Program-made: the position numbers and the translations under genes | Assembly: GCA_021324935.1 (NCBI GenBank) | Contig: JAJPIE010000044.1 | Coordinates: 124,001 to 188,000 of the forward strand | DNA length: 64,000 nucleotides | Direction: 5' to 3' | From: Acidobacteriota bacterium | GTDB taxonomy: Bacteria; Acidobacteriota; Terriglobia; Acidiferrales; UBA7541 | Notes under the pieces: model-generated | Database searches by the model: none | Seen by the model: only the letters and a program-made list of their open reading frames with translations | What the model was told of the DNA's origin: nothing | In this document: positions 55,156-64,000 of the stretch, piece by piece | Layout of the letters: every line of letters starts with the position of its first letter | Position numbering within the stretch: the stretch's first letter is position 1

Positions 55156-56406
55156 ATGGCACGACTCACCGTTCCCGTTCAAGCTGTACCTCCGCCCGCC
55201 GGTCATTACCCGCAACTTCGTGGAAAGAGGGTGGCTATGGTCACCTTCTCCTCCTACCCGGATGATGAGCGCCCGCGTCGCGTCATAGACGCATTCCGCG
55301 ACGAGGGCATGTTTGTCGATCTCATTTGTTTGGGAAATAGCAACTACGACAAAGCAGAGACGGCAGACAATCTGAAGATTACCCGCATTCCGATGAAGCA
55401 TCGCCGCGGGGGCAAGTTCACCTACGCTTTTCAGTATGGAAGCTTTATTCTTGTCGCTACCCTGCTTTTTGCACTTCGCGCTATTCACCGCCGCTACCAT
55501 CTTGTCTACGTTCACAACATGCCGGACATCCTCGTGATCAGCGCGCTGATGCCGAAAGCGTTAGGCGCGAAGGTGATTCTGGATCTTCACGACCCGATGC
55601 CGGAGCTGATGACGACTATTTTCAAACTAGAAAAAGATAGCTTTAATGTCCGGCTGATTCGTGGCATGGAAAAGTGGAGCATTGCGCGCGCCAATCAGGT
55701 CATTACGGTGAATCAAGCGTGTAAAGATCTCTTCTCGGGCCGCAGTTGCCAGGCGGAGAAGATTACGGTAGTGATGAATACGCCAGACACAAAAATCTTT
55801 CCTTTTCGCAAGGCGGTGCGACACGCAGGAGTCGAATTTGCCGGCAGGAAACCCTTCATTTTCATGTACCACGGCACCGTTGTCGAGCGGAATGGTTTGG
55901 ATGTCGCTATCGCAGCCCTTGAATTGGCCCACACCAAGATGCCGGACGCCCAACTCCGAATCTTCGGACCGAGCACTCCCTTCCTGGAACACGTGATGGC
56001 CATGGTGCGGGCCAAGGGTCTGCAAGAGAGCGTTCAATATCTGGGTCCAAAGCGGCTTGAGGACCTCGTTCCTGCCATTGAAGCGGCGGATATCGGGGTC
56101 ATTCCAAATCCCCGCAATTCCTTCACGGACATCAATACGCCCACGCGGATCTTTGATTATCTATCGCTTGGCAAGACTGCAATCGTGCCGAACACGCAGG
56201 GAATCAAGGACTATTTTCCAAGCGATTCTCTAATGTATTTTGAAGCGGGGGACGCGGCGGACCTCGCGAGGAAGATGGAATACGCTTACTCCCACCGGGA
56301 CGAGCTTGGACCCGCGGCTTGCCGAGGCCAGGAAATCTACCTGGCGCATACCTGGCAACAGGAGAGGCAAACTCTTCTCACAAGCGTGAATCAAATCTTC
56401 AATTAG
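55156..56406 (+). CDS. Family 4 glycosyltransferase
   Basis: The 416-residue GT-B enzyme has an N-terminal domain with VYVHNMPDILVISAL and LDLHDPMPELM, and a C-terminal donor-binding domain with FMYHGTVVERNGLDVAI and the EAADIGVIPNPRNSFTD acidic block. It is likely cytoplasmic and adds a sugar to the lipid-linked repeat unit. ATG 55156 is the conserved start. A TTG at 55141 is five codons upstream. It is followed 82 bases later by a second glycosyltransferase of the same type. Confidence 0.9.
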   Translation: MARLTVPVQAVPPPAGHYPQLRGKRVAMVTFSSYPDDERPRRVIDAFRDEGMFVDLICLGNSNYDKAETADNLKITRIPMKHRRGGKFTYAFQYGSFILVATLLFALRAIHRRYHLVYVHNMPDILVISALMPKALGAKVILDLHDPMPELMTTIFKLEKDSFNVRLIRGMEKWSIARANQVITVNQACKDLFSGRSCQAEKITVVMNTPDTKIFPFRKAVRHAGVEFAGRKPFIFMYHGTVVERNGLDVAIAALELAHTKMPDAQLRIFGPSTPFLEHVMAMVRAKGLQESVQYLGPKRLEDLVPAIEAADIGVIPNPRNSFTDINTPTRIFDYLSLGKTAIVPNTQGIKDYFPSDSLMYFEAGDAADLARKMEYAYSHRDELGPAACRGQEIYLAHTWQQERQTLLTSVNQIFN

Positions 56407-56488
56407 CCTGCATTTCTGGTCGAGGGCGATCGGTACTGCTTCACTTGGCGAGCATAGTAGGATTTGAAGAATTCAGCATCACAAAAAG

Positions 56489-57745
56489 ATGACCTCCACG
56501 GAAAACAAACCCTTGAAGGATGCGCGAAAGATTCTGATTGTTGTCGAGAATCTTTCCGTTCCGTTTGACCGGCGTGTTTGGCGGGAATGTCAGGCGCTGC
56601 GGGAAGCGGGTTATCAGGTGTCCACCATATCGCCAAGGGGGATCGACGTGGACACAAAGAGTTATGAGATTATCGATGGAGTGTCCATCTTTCGATACCC
56701 GATTTGGCAAGCCGATGGCAGTTTTGTGTCCTACCTTTTGGAGTATGGCGTAGCGATCTTGATGTCATTCTGGTTGATGTGGGTTGTCTTCTTCCGGGTT
56801 GGTTTCGACGTCGTGCAGATTTGCAACCCGCCGGATATCCTGATTTTGGTGACTCTGCCATTCAAGCTGTTGGGCAAGAGGGTCATTTTTGACCAGCACG
56901 ATCTCTCGCCTGAGATCTATCAGGTGCAAAAAGGCCAAAACTGGAAGAATGATCTCGTGGTTCGCGCCTTGCTCGCCTTTGAAAAGCTTACCTATGTCTT
57001 TTCCGATGTTGTGATGGTGGTGAACGAGTCGTGCAAAAGGATTGCCGTTGGCCGGGGAGCCAAGAGTGACCAGAATGTGTTTGTCGTGCGGAATGGACCC
57101 TCGATGCAAAACCTGCGTAATGTCCAGCCAAATCCGGCGCTCAAAAATGGCAGGAAGTATTTACTTTCGTATGTAGGCATGATGGGCCCGCAAGAAGGCA
57201 TTGACCTGTTGTTGCGCGCTATTCGGATCCTCACCGTGGTTCATGGACGGAACGATTTCCATACTCGAATCATGGGTGGGGGTACAGTTCTTGAGCCGAT
57301 GAAGCAATATGCCGTCGAACTCGGAATCGCGGACCGGGTCACCTTTACGGGGAGCGTCGACTACCCGACTGTAATGGAAGGCATCGCTTCGGCGGATCTT
57401 TGCCTGTGCCCGGACCCCAAGACACCGCTCAGTGACAAATGCTCGCTGGTCAAGGCAGTAGAATATATGAGCCTTGGAAGAGCCTTCGTGGCCTTCGATC
57501 TGGAGGAAGTTCACTTTTTCGCCGAAGGCGCGGCCTCGTTTGCACAGCCGAACGACGAAGGGGATTTCGCGGCAAAGGTGAATGAATTGCTCGGCGACGA
57601 AGCCATTCGCAAATCAATGGGGGATATCGGCAGGGAGCGCGTGATTGCGCGGTTGACCTGGGAACATTCGAAAGAGGCGCTGCTGGCGGCCTACAACAAA
57701 GCATACGACAAGAAGATCGGGGCGATGGTTGAGGCCACGCCATGA
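56489..57745 (+). CDS. Family 4 glycosyltransferase
   Basis: The 418-residue GT-B protein opens with ILIVVENLSVPFDRRVWRE, a sequence typical of exopolysaccharide glycosyltransferases, and has IFDQHDLSPEI, LLSYVGMMGPQEGID and a SADLCLCPDPKTPLSDKCS block. A hydrophobic segment (about 93-110) may dip into the membrane. It overlaps the formyltransferase gene by four bases (ATGA), so the two are translationally coupled and probably act on the same sugar unit. Confidence 0.92.
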   Translation: MTSTENKPLKDARKILIVVENLSVPFDRRVWRECQALREAGYQVSTISPRGIDVDTKSYEIIDGVSIFRYPIWQADGSFVSYLLEYGVAILMSFWLMWVVFFRVGFDVVQICNPPDILILVTLPFKLLGKRVIFDQHDLSPEIYQVQKGQNWKNDLVVRALLAFEKLTYVFSDVVMVVNESCKRIAVGRGAKSDQNVFVVRNGPSMQNLRNVQPNPALKNGRKYLLSYVGMMGPQEGIDLLLRAIRILTVVHGRNDFHTRIMGGGTVLEPMKQYAVELGIADRVTFTGSVDYPTVMEGIASADLCLCPDPKTPLSDKCSLVKAVEYMSLGRAFVAFDLEEVHFFAEGAASFAQPNDEGDFAAKVNELLGDEAIRKSMGDIGRERVIARLTWEHSKEALLAAYNKAYDKKIGAMVEATP

Positions 57746-58497
57746 AGATTGTGTTCCTGTCCGTGGACGATGAATTCGCGGGAAGCATGCAGAAGTATCT
57801 ATACCAGCGGCATCCGGAATGGGTTGCCGGCTCGGTGATTTCGACCTGCCCCATTTATAAGAAATCGAAAATCGGCGCGGCGTGGTTTGTTTTCAGAAAG
57901 TCCGGTTTCCGTTATGGGGCGGAGATGTTCAAGATGAAGGTCATTCGTAAAGTGACCCAATCCGCGAAACAAATACTGCCTTCCGCTTTGGCGACGCAGC
58001 ACAACGTGCCGATGTTTTACAGCAAGAATATCAACGATGAACCAAGCCTGGCGCAACTAAAGGCCTGGTCGCCAGACTTCATTATCTCGACCAATTTTAG
58101 CCATTACATAGGAGATCGTGTCCGGAACCTGGCGCGTGTCGGCGCTTGGAATTTGCACAAGTCTTATCTTCCGCATTATCGCGGTATCGCCCCAAGTTTT
58201 TATGCGCTGCTCAACGGCGAAAAACGGGTGGGGGTGACGCTGCATAAACTCGCCAAGGGATTCGATACCGGCGACATCATCCGCCAGGTAGAACTGCCCG
58301 TTGAGCCCGGCGATACCGTGTACTCCTTGAACCAGAAAACATCGGATGCCGGTGGTCGGATGATGGCGCAAGTCCTCGAGGAGGCGATAGCGCAGCTTCC
58401 CGCAGGGACTCCGCAGCCGGCCGGAGAGTGGCCAAACTATACATACCCCAATCGCTCGCAGATCAAGGCGTTTCTGAACAAAGGACTTCGCTTCTAG
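57742..58497 (+). CDS. Sugar N-formyltransferase-like protein
   Basis: The 251-residue protein has a formyltransferase fold like that of methionyl-tRNA formyltransferase. LHKSYLPHYRGIAPSFYAL holds the SLLP-RG type loop, and GVTLHKLAKGFDTGDII holds the His and catalytic Asp. It lacks the C-terminal tRNA-binding domain and is encoded between glycosyltransferases, so a sugar amino group is the likely substrate. This would give an N-formylated sugar in the polymer. The start overlaps the upstream gene by four bases. Confidence 0.85.
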   Translation: MKIVFLSVDDEFAGSMQKYLYQRHPEWVAGSVISTCPIYKKSKIGAAWFVFRKSGFRYGAEMFKMKVIRKVTQSAKQILPSALATQHNVPMFYSKNINDEPSLAQLKAWSPDFIISTNFSHYIGDRVRNLARVGAWNLHKSYLPHYRGIAPSFYALLNGEKRVGVTLHKLAKGFDTGDIIRQVELPVEPGDTVYSLNQKTSDAGGRMMAQVLEEAIAQLPAGTPQPAGEWPNYTYPNRSQIKAFLNKGLRF

Positions 58498-58575
58498 CGC
58501 CCGCATGAGTCTTGGCAATTCAAATTGGCCGGCAGACGCGGGTTATCAGAACCAAATCACCTCCTGTAAGTGAAC

Positions 58576-59934
58576 ATGCTCACCAATTTTCTCGATCATA
58601 CACGGTACCCCGAATCGCTGATCGACTCCCCTGCAACCGGTCCGCAAAGCAGAATATTTGCCGGCGCTGGCGCGAAAGTTGATGTGTCGACGGGCGTCGG
58701 TCTATCGAATTCAGATCCTATACACTGGCTAAATGCGCTTCAGAGCTTCCATGGTAATGGGAACATGCCGATTGAGAAATTGCAGGAGCTCGATAACGCG
58801 ATCGGCATCCTCCGGCTCGAAAAGTACATCGACAATTCCATTTCGAGCGAGGAACAGACGGGCATCAAATCACTTGTCCGAGACTGCTACTACTGGCTAA
58901 GGCCGCTGTTTCCGGTTTCGTTTCGCAAATATTTGCAAAGGATGGCGCTGCGCGGATGGGATTCCAAGGCGTTTCCTGCTTGGCCTGTCGACTTCACCAC
59001 GGAAAAGCTCATGGATGCGATCTGGCGCCAGTTGCTGAACGCTCAGACGCCAAAGGAACTACCGTTCATCTGGTTCTGGCCGGAGGGTCAGTCGAGCTGT
59101 TGCATTATGACGCACGACGTGGAAACCGCGCTGGGGCGCGATTTCTGCGGGACGATGATGCAGATCGAAAAGCGGCACGGGATTTATTCGGCCTTCGAAG
59201 TTGTGCCGGAGCAGAGATACGAGGTACCGGAAGAATTTCTTCAGGGCATACGCGACAACGGTTGCGAAGTGTGCCTGCATGGTTTGAATCATGATGGTCA
59301 CCTCTTTACGTCGAAAGCCGTCTTTTCCGAGCGCGCAAAGAAGATAAATGCCTATGCGGAAAAGTGGAGAGCGGTCGGTTTTCGTTCTCCGGTCATGTAC
59401 CGGAATTTGTCCTGGCTTCCCGAACTTCGCTTTTCCTACGATATGTCTGTGCCAAACATGGCCCATCTGGACCCGCAGCACGGCGGATGCTGCACGGTGA
59501 TGCCGTACTTCATCGGGGATCTTCTGGAGTTGCCTCTGACGACGACGCAAGATTATTCGTTGTTTCACATTTTGCAGCAGCGTTCCCTGGATCTTTGGAA
59601 AAAGCAGATCGCTATGATCCAGCAGCGTTATGGCCTGGTCAGTTTCATCGTTCATCCGGACTACGTCACCGAAAAGTGGGCCAGCGAGCTTTACAACGAT
59701 TTGCTCGCGTACTTGTCAGAACTCCGCTCGAGCCAGGGCATGTGGATCGCTTTGCCTAGAGACGTCGCGGACTGGTGGAAGGCGCGACGCCAAATGAAGT
59801 TGGTGCAGCAGGGCGGCGCTTGGAAGATAGAGGGGCCCCAGGCGGAACGCGCTCGGATCGCCTACGCGAGTCTCGGCGCAAACGGTGTTCAGTTCCGTGT
59901 CGAGAAGGCACAGCCTATAGCCGTTGCTCGATGA
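58576..59934 (+). CDS. Polysaccharide deacetylase-like protein with long N-terminus
   Basis: The 452-residue protein has a deacetylase-like (beta/alpha)7 barrel: CIMTHDVETALG in the place of the TFDD motif and VCLHGLNHDGHL for the metal-binding His block, followed by FRSPVMYRN. The first 170 residues are helical and specific to this group. No signal peptide is seen. Because the first Asp is in THDVE and not TFDDG, activity is plausible but not certain. ATG 58576 is chosen over the GTG at 58570. Confidence 0.75.
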   Translation: MLTNFLDHTRYPESLIDSPATGPQSRIFAGAGAKVDVSTGVGLSNSDPIHWLNALQSFHGNGNMPIEKLQELDNAIGILRLEKYIDNSISSEEQTGIKSLVRDCYYWLRPLFPVSFRKYLQRMALRGWDSKAFPAWPVDFTTEKLMDAIWRQLLNAQTPKELPFIWFWPEGQSSCCIMTHDVETALGRDFCGTMMQIEKRHGIYSAFEVVPEQRYEVPEEFLQGIRDNGCEVCLHGLNHDGHLFTSKAVFSERAKKINAYAEKWRAVGFRSPVMYRNLSWLPELRFSYDMSVPNMAHLDPQHGGCCTVMPYFIGDLLELPLTTTQDYSLFHILQQRSLDLWKKQIAMIQQRYGLVSFIVHPDYVTEKWASELYNDLLAYLSELRSSQGMWIALPRDVADWWKARRQMKLVQQGGAWKIEGPQAERARIAYASLGANGVQFRVEKAQPIAVAR

Positions 59935-59998
59935 ATCTTCTCCCGCAAGTCTGATCCACCAATTTGACAAAACGCCATCCAAGCCAAACTCGGACTAC

Positions 59999-60946
59999 AT
60001 GAAAAAAATCGCACTGGTAACCGGAGCTGAAGGATTCATCGGGTCGCACCTGGTTAAGTTTCTCCATGCCAAGGGCTGGCCTGTAATCGGGTCCTATCTC
60101 AACAACGTTGTGCACGTCTTCCCAAAATTGCGGAACGTCCAATTCGTTGCCTGCGATTTGCGCAATGGGCAACGAGTCTCGCAAGTCCTGGCAGAGCACC
60201 AGCCGACGCACATTTTTCATATGGGAGCGCAGAGCCTGCCGACAGCCTCTTGGGCGGACCCGGTGACCACGTTCGAGTCCAATATCATGGGGTCCTTGTA
60301 TTTGCTGGAAGGCGTGCGGCACATGAAGCGGCGGGCCGTGATCGTCTCGGCATGCTCCAGTGCGGAATACGGCAACGTTCCGCCATCGGCAGTCCCCGTC
60401 CGGGAAGAGCAGCCGCTGCATCCTCTACATCCCTATGGCATCAGCAAAGTGTGCCTGGATCTTCTGGCACGTGAATATTTTCTGGACTACAAGATTCCTG
60501 CGGTGAATATCCGGCTGTTCAACACGACCGGTCCGGGAAAGATCAACGATGCGCCGTCCGATTTCGTGCGGCAGGTGGCGCGAATCAAGAAGGGTTTGCA
60601 GGCGCCAGTGATTGAAGTTGGCAATTTGAATCCTCGCCGCGCGTTTTTGGATGTCCAAGATGCGGTGCGTGGATTCTACCTGGCGGCAATGAAAGGGAAG
60701 CACGGAGAATCCTATAATCTTTGCGCGACCCGGACGTATCGCATCCATGAGGTCCTAGACTTGGCCGTCCGGCTGGCTGGAATCAAAGCGGAAATTCGGC
60801 CGGCTGCCCGCCTGATGCGCCCCTCCGATGAGAAAATTATTTTCGGCAGTACTGAGAAGATCCGAAGGGATACCGGGTGGAAGCCGCTGAGTTCCATCGA
60901 GAACACTTTGCAATCGATGTTGGACTACTGGTTGGAGGTTCTTTAG
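59999..60946 (+). CDS. NAD-dependent sugar epimerase/dehydratase (GDP-mannose dehydratase-like)
   Basis: The 315-residue SDR enzyme has VTGAEGFIGSHLVKFL, SACSSAEYGN, the catalytic Y-x3-K in HPYGISKVCLDLL, and RLFNTTGPGK. These features are closest to GDP-mannose 4,6-dehydratase-type enzymes. The genes that follow (nucleotidyltransferase and GHMP kinase of heptose type) suggest that the substrate may be a GDP-heptose. ATG 59999 is the conserved start. A longer frame from a TTG at 59924 would overlap the previous gene. Confidence 0.85.
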   Translation: MKKIALVTGAEGFIGSHLVKFLHAKGWPVIGSYLNNVVHVFPKLRNVQFVACDLRNGQRVSQVLAEHQPTHIFHMGAQSLPTASWADPVTTFESNIMGSLYLLEGVRHMKRRAVIVSACSSAEYGNVPPSAVPVREEQPLHPLHPYGISKVCLDLLAREYFLDYKIPAVNIRLFNTTGPGKINDAPSDFVRQVARIKKGLQAPVIEVGNLNPRRAFLDVQDAVRGFYLAAMKGKHGESYNLCATRTYRIHEVLDLAVRLAGIKAEIRPAARLMRPSDEKIIFGSTEKIRRDTGWKPLSSIENTLQSMLDYWLEVL

Positions 60947-61015
60947 TTCGCTCTGGGAACGATCCCGATTGCTCACGGAAACCAATTGAACGAACAAAGC
61001 AAATCGAGGACTGAG

Positions 61016-61786
61016 ATGGACCTGGGCATTGTGAAGGTCCCGGTTCTCCTCCTGGTCGGAGGGTTCGGGACCCGGCTTCGGTCTGTGCTATCCGACAAGC
61101 CAAAGCCATTGGCTCCCATCGGTGAGATTTCATTCTTGGAACTGCTCGTTCTGCAACTTCGATCACAAGGTTTTCGTCAACTCGTGATGTGTTCTGGTTT
61201 CCGGGCGGAGCAGATTCGGCGGGAATTTGGAGACGGCAGCAAGTGGAGCATGCGTGTGGAGTATTCCGAAGAGACCCAACCGCTAGGCACGGCGGGAGCG
61301 ATCAAACTCGCCGAGCCGTTTCTCGAGCGATCGCCTGAATTCGTCGTGATGAATGGCGACTCTTTCCTGGAAATAGATCTTGGGCAGCTGATTCGTATTC
61401 ACAGAGAACAAGGCGCTTTGGCAACCATCGCTGTTCGACGCGTTCCCGATGCGTCAAGGTACGGAACCGTTCAGCTCGACGACTGTAATCGGATTACCCA
61501 ATTCAGCGAAAAAACCGGGATCCAATCGTCCGGCATCATCAACGGTGGCGTTTACGTTTTCAACCGCGACATTCTTCAAGAAATTCCGAATGCGCCATCC
61601 AGCCTGGAGCAAGATGTGCTTCCCGGGATGCTGAAACATCGTGTTTTCGCCGTGGAACAAACGGGCATGTTCATCGATATCGGGACTCCGGAAGATTACG
61701 CGCGCGCCCAATCCTTGTACCACAGCCTTTCTAGGGCTGCGGGCCTCGAACCCCGAACAGACCGGTCGCGACAGCCGCAGGGATGA
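61016..61786 (+). CDS. Sugar-phosphate nucleotidyltransferase (HddC-like)
   Basis: The 256-residue enzyme has LLLVGGFGTRLR in place of the usual LAGGxGTRL, KPKPLAPIGEISFLE, TAGAIKLAEPF and VMNGDSFLEIDLG. It matches nucleotidyltransferases such as D-glycero-D-manno-heptose-1-phosphate guanylyltransferase (HddC). ATG 61016 has GAGGA upstream. A TTG at 60986 is in frame. The heptose kinase-like gene follows 73 bases later. Confidence 0.82.
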   Translation: MDLGIVKVPVLLLVGGFGTRLRSVLSDKPKPLAPIGEISFLELLVLQLRSQGFRQLVMCSGFRAEQIRREFGDGSKWSMRVEYSEETQPLGTAGAIKLAEPFLERSPEFVVMNGDSFLEIDLGQLIRIHREQGALATIAVRRVPDASRYGTVQLDDCNRITQFSEKTGIQSSGIINGGVYVFNRDILQEIPNAPSSLEQDVLPGMLKHRVFAVEQTGMFIDIGTPEDYARAQSLYHSLSRAAGLEPRTDRSRQPQG

Positions 61787-61859
61787 TTGAGGGCCACAAG
61801 TTCTTGTGTTTGTTTTGAAACTGAGCGAGTTTGAGAATTCCTGAAAAGGAAGCCTAGGC

Positions 61860-62918
61860 ATGATCATTACACGCACTCCGCTTCGCATTTCCTTCTTTGG
61901 CGGCGGCACCGATTATCCGATTTGGTATCGGGAACACGGCGGTGCCGTGCTGTCCACGACGATCGACAAATGCTGCTATATCACCTGCCGGCACCTTCCG
62001 CCCTTTTTCGAATATCACAGCCGCATTTCCTATTCGAAAGTCGAAAATGTCGACCGCAACCAGGCCATCGAACATCCGTCCGTCCGGGGCTGCTTGCAGT
62101 TTATGGGAATGGAAGACGGCGTGGAGGTCCACCACGTTGCGGACTTGCCCGCGCGAACCGGCTTGGGCACGAGTTCTGCATTTACGGTTGGGTTTCTTCT
62201 GGGTCTTTACGCCTTGAGAGAGCAGATGCGCAACAAGCACGCTCTTGCTCTTGATGCGATTCACGTCGAACAGGAAGTGTTGAAAGAAGCGGTGGGATCG
62301 CAGGACCAGATCAGCGCCGCGTACGGCGGCTTCAACCGCATCAATTTCCATACCGATGGGGGATTTGAAGTGAAGCAGGTGATTGCGCCGGCCGCAAGGC
62401 TGGCTGCGCTGCAGCAGCACTGCGCCCTGTTCTTCACTGGATTTTCCCGTATCGCTTCCGAAGTGGCCAAAGAGCAAATCCGCGTGACTCCCCAAAAGCA
62501 GCGCGAACTGGAAAATATGCGGCAAATGGTTGACGAGGCGGAAGCCATCATCAGCAACCCGAATCGCTCCCTAGATGAGTTCGGCAACCTGTTGAACGAA
62601 TCCTGGCAGATCAAGCGCACCCTGACGCAAAACATCACTAACAACAGTCTGGATGAAATCTATGAAGCGGGCCGCAGCGCCGGGGCGCTTGGAGGAAAGT
62701 TGCTTGGCGCTGGCGGCGGCGGGTTTATGCTTTTCTTCGTAAGTCCCGAACGGCGCAAAGCACTGCGCATGCGGCTGAAAAACCTGCTATGCGTGCCATT
62801 TTCGTTCTCCACACGTGGAAGCCATGTGGTTGTGCATGAGCCGGAAGAGGAATATGACAAGTCGCTGACTGCGGAACGCTCGGAAGTCTATGCGCAGCAG
62901 CCCGCTCCACGGAGCTAA
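61860..62918 (+). CDS. GHMP kinase, heptose-7-phosphate kinase type (HddA-like)
   Basis: The 352-residue GHMP kinase has ITRTPLRISFFGGGTDYP at the N-terminus, the phosphate-binding PARTGLGTSSAFTVG, and GSQDQISAAYGGFN, with the C-terminal GGKLLGAGGGGFML. These patterns fit D-glycero-alpha-D-manno-heptose 7-phosphate kinase (HddA) and fucokinase-like enzymes. Together with the neighbouring nucleotidyltransferase it suggests GDP-heptose synthesis. Isomerase (gmhA) and phosphatase (gmhB) genes are not in the window. Confidence 0.88.
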   Translation: MIITRTPLRISFFGGGTDYPIWYREHGGAVLSTTIDKCCYITCRHLPPFFEYHSRISYSKVENVDRNQAIEHPSVRGCLQFMGMEDGVEVHHVADLPARTGLGTSSAFTVGFLLGLYALREQMRNKHALALDAIHVEQEVLKEAVGSQDQISAAYGGFNRINFHTDGGFEVKQVIAPAARLAALQQHCALFFTGFSRIASEVAKEQIRVTPQKQRELENMRQMVDEAEAIISNPNRSLDEFGNLLNESWQIKRTLTQNITNNSLDEIYEAGRSAGALGGKLLGAGGGGFMLFFVSPERRKALRMRLKNLLCVPFSFSTRGSHVVVHEPEEEYDKSLTAERSEVYAQQPAPRS

Positions 62919-62919
62919 G

Positions 62920-63882
62920 ATGACAACGCTGATGGAAGGTAAAAAAGTGACCGCGCAAAGCAAGCAGTCCCTGCCGCCTTACGTGCTGGTTACGCCAGCC
63001 CGCAACGAAGAGGCGTTCATCGAAAAGACCATCGAATCGGTGGCCCATCAAACCTACCTTCCGCTGAAATGGGTGATTGTGAACGACGGATCAACCGACT
63101 CCATGGTGAGCAAGATTGAGCCTTTTCTCGCTAAATACAATTGGATCGAACTAGTGAATCTTCCCGTTCGCAAGGAGCGGAACTTCGCGGCTAAAGTCCA
63201 TGCCTTTAATGCCGGTCAGGAAAAAGTGAAGGATTTGAATTACGAGATCATTGGAAACCTGGATTCCGATGTGTTCTTGGATCCGGATCATTTCGAATTT
63301 CTTCTGGCCAAATTTGGTGAAGATCCCCGGCTCGGCGTGGCAGGGACGGTCTTTCGCGAAGAGGGCGGGTACAATTCGGAGACGGACAGTCTGGAAGGGC
63401 AACTTCATGTATCGGGGCAGTGCCAGTTGTTTCGTCGACAGTGTTTCGCGGATATCGGGGGCTATTTCGCCAACAAAGCAGGGGGCATCGATTGGATCGC
63501 GGTCACCACGGCTCGAATGAAGGGTTGGAAAACACGGTCGTACCGCGAAAAATCGTTTTTTCACTATCGCCACCTGGGGACGGCCGAACGGAGCGTGTTT
63601 GCGGCTGCCTTTTCCTATGGCGAGAAGGACTACTATCTGGGCGGGCACCCGCTCTGGGAACTATTCCGTGTGAGCTATCGCATGTTCAAACCGCCCTATA
63701 TCGTAGAGGGGCTCGCACTTGGCTTGGGTTATGGATGGGCTGCTGTGCGCCGGTTGAATCGGCCGATCTCGAAAGAGCTTATGACCTTTCATCGTCGCGA
63801 GCAGATGCGCAAGTTGAAAGTGATTGCCAAGAGCGTTCTGACGTTCAAGCCCGTGGATAAATTCACTCTTTTGTCCGAGTAG
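62920..63882 (+). CDS. Family 2 glycosyltransferase
   Basis: The 320-residue GT-A protein has YVLVTPARNEEAFIEKTIESV, VIVNDGSTD and NLDSDVFLDPDHFEF (the metal-binding Asp motif), and a C-terminal hydrophobic segment near GLALGLGYGWAAV. The later GGIDWIAVTTARMKGWKTR part is where the acceptor site lies. ATG 62920 has GGAG six bases upstream and follows the stop of the kinase gene directly. A longer frame from 62890 would overlap that gene. Confidence 0.9.
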   Translation: MTTLMEGKKVTAQSKQSLPPYVLVTPARNEEAFIEKTIESVAHQTYLPLKWVIVNDGSTDSMVSKIEPFLAKYNWIELVNLPVRKERNFAAKVHAFNAGQEKVKDLNYEIIGNLDSDVFLDPDHFEFLLAKFGEDPRLGVAGTVFREEGGYNSETDSLEGQLHVSGQCQLFRRQCFADIGGYFANKAGGIDWIAVTTARMKGWKTRSYREKSFFHYRHLGTAERSVFAAAFSYGEKDYYLGGHPLWELFRVSYRMFKPPYIVEGLALGLGYGWAAVRRLNRPISKELMTFHRREQMRKLKVIAKSVLTFKPVDKFTLLSE

Positions 63883-63912
63883 GCAAGTTCCTGACGAAGG
63901 GCCGTGGCTGAA

Positions 63913-64000
63913 ATGAACAAAATACAAACCAGCGAAGTTGAACAGTCGCTAAGCCGCTTTACAGGCTGGCTCGAGAAGTTCGGTGAGACCTCTTACGATC
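63913..64000 (+). CDS. N-terminus of an unidentified gene, cut by the window edge
   Basis: An open frame from ATG 63913 (GTG 63904 also possible) runs to the end with 29 visible residues, including SRFTGWLEKFGETSYD. It is co-directional with the polysaccharide genes and starts 30 bases after the glycosyltransferase stop, so it is probably part of the same unit. The fragment is too short to assign a family. Confidence 0.5.
   Translation, partial: MNKIQTSEVEQSLSRFTGWLEKFGETSYD

Noticed and set aside
58383-58392. GGCGATAGCG, a further ops-like match
   Set aside because: It lies inside the formyltransferase coding region, lacks the GCC half of the hairpin and is not in a leader. It is expected by chance.

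Overview
The window looks like a chromosomal segment from an Acidobacteriota bacterium, probably of the Terriglobia type. This is inferred from gene content, not from a marker gene. The pointers are a zinc-ribbon Ser/Thr kinase with a multi-pass membrane tail, lipoproteins built from ASPM/SPD-2/Hydin-like repeats ending in a fibronectin III domain, a Gld-type ABC/DUF4340 operon, many PilZ and sigma-54 regulators, and an exosortase-linked polysaccharide locus. I found no rRNA, tRNA, insertion sequence, phage gene or CRISPR array.

Region 1 (1-20.1 kb) is mostly housekeeping. It holds a YbjQ-family protein, the Ser/Thr kinase, Lon protease, a CCA-adding type nucleotidyltransferase, a SpoIIE-type phosphatase, DNA polymerase IV, the PrmC/RF1 translation-termination pair, a Rieske oxygenase, a diheme cytochrome c, a tandem ThyX-like protein and ribosomal protein L31. 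An exported protein with a NADAR-like (YbiA) signature lies between dinB and prmC.

Region 2 (20.1-29 kb) is regulatory. It contains a GGDEF-PilZ protein, two small PilZ proteins, a histidine kinase next to an NtrC-type regulator, a CBS-domain protein and a second sigma-54 activator that lacks a receiver. Region 3 (29-41 kb) carries the dTDP-rhamnose genes (rfbC apart from rfbDBA), a four-gene ABC/Gld-like operon behind a palindromic operator, a large Hydin-repeat lipoprotein with a strongly folded leader, and a VanZ protein.

Region 4 (41-64 kb) is an exosortase-associated exopolysaccharide locus. It includes a PrsT-like TPR lipoprotein, a GNVR/Wzz-type chain-length protein, a tyrosine autokinase, exosortase, a NusG paralogue and a polyprenyl-phosphate sugar transferase with a degenerate GGDEF-like N-terminus. 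Then come a WbpB/D/E-like amino-sugar trio, two deacetylase-type proteins, glycosyltransferases, a sugar formyltransferase and genes resembling the GDP-heptose pathway.

The most interesting signal is regulatory. Two transcription units in region 4 each begin with a good sigma-54 -24/-12 sequence, followed in the leader by a nearly identical 17-base element centred on GGC-GATA-GCC. This element resembles the ops sequence recognised by RfaH. The first copy lies directly in front of the NusG-paralogue gene and the second about 6 kb downstream in front of the next block of sugar genes. I infer a sigma-54-initiated, NusG-paralogue-dependent antitermination circuit for exopolysaccharide synthesis, possibly driven by the sigma-54 activators at 24.8 and 27.8 kb. 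This rests on sequence reading only.
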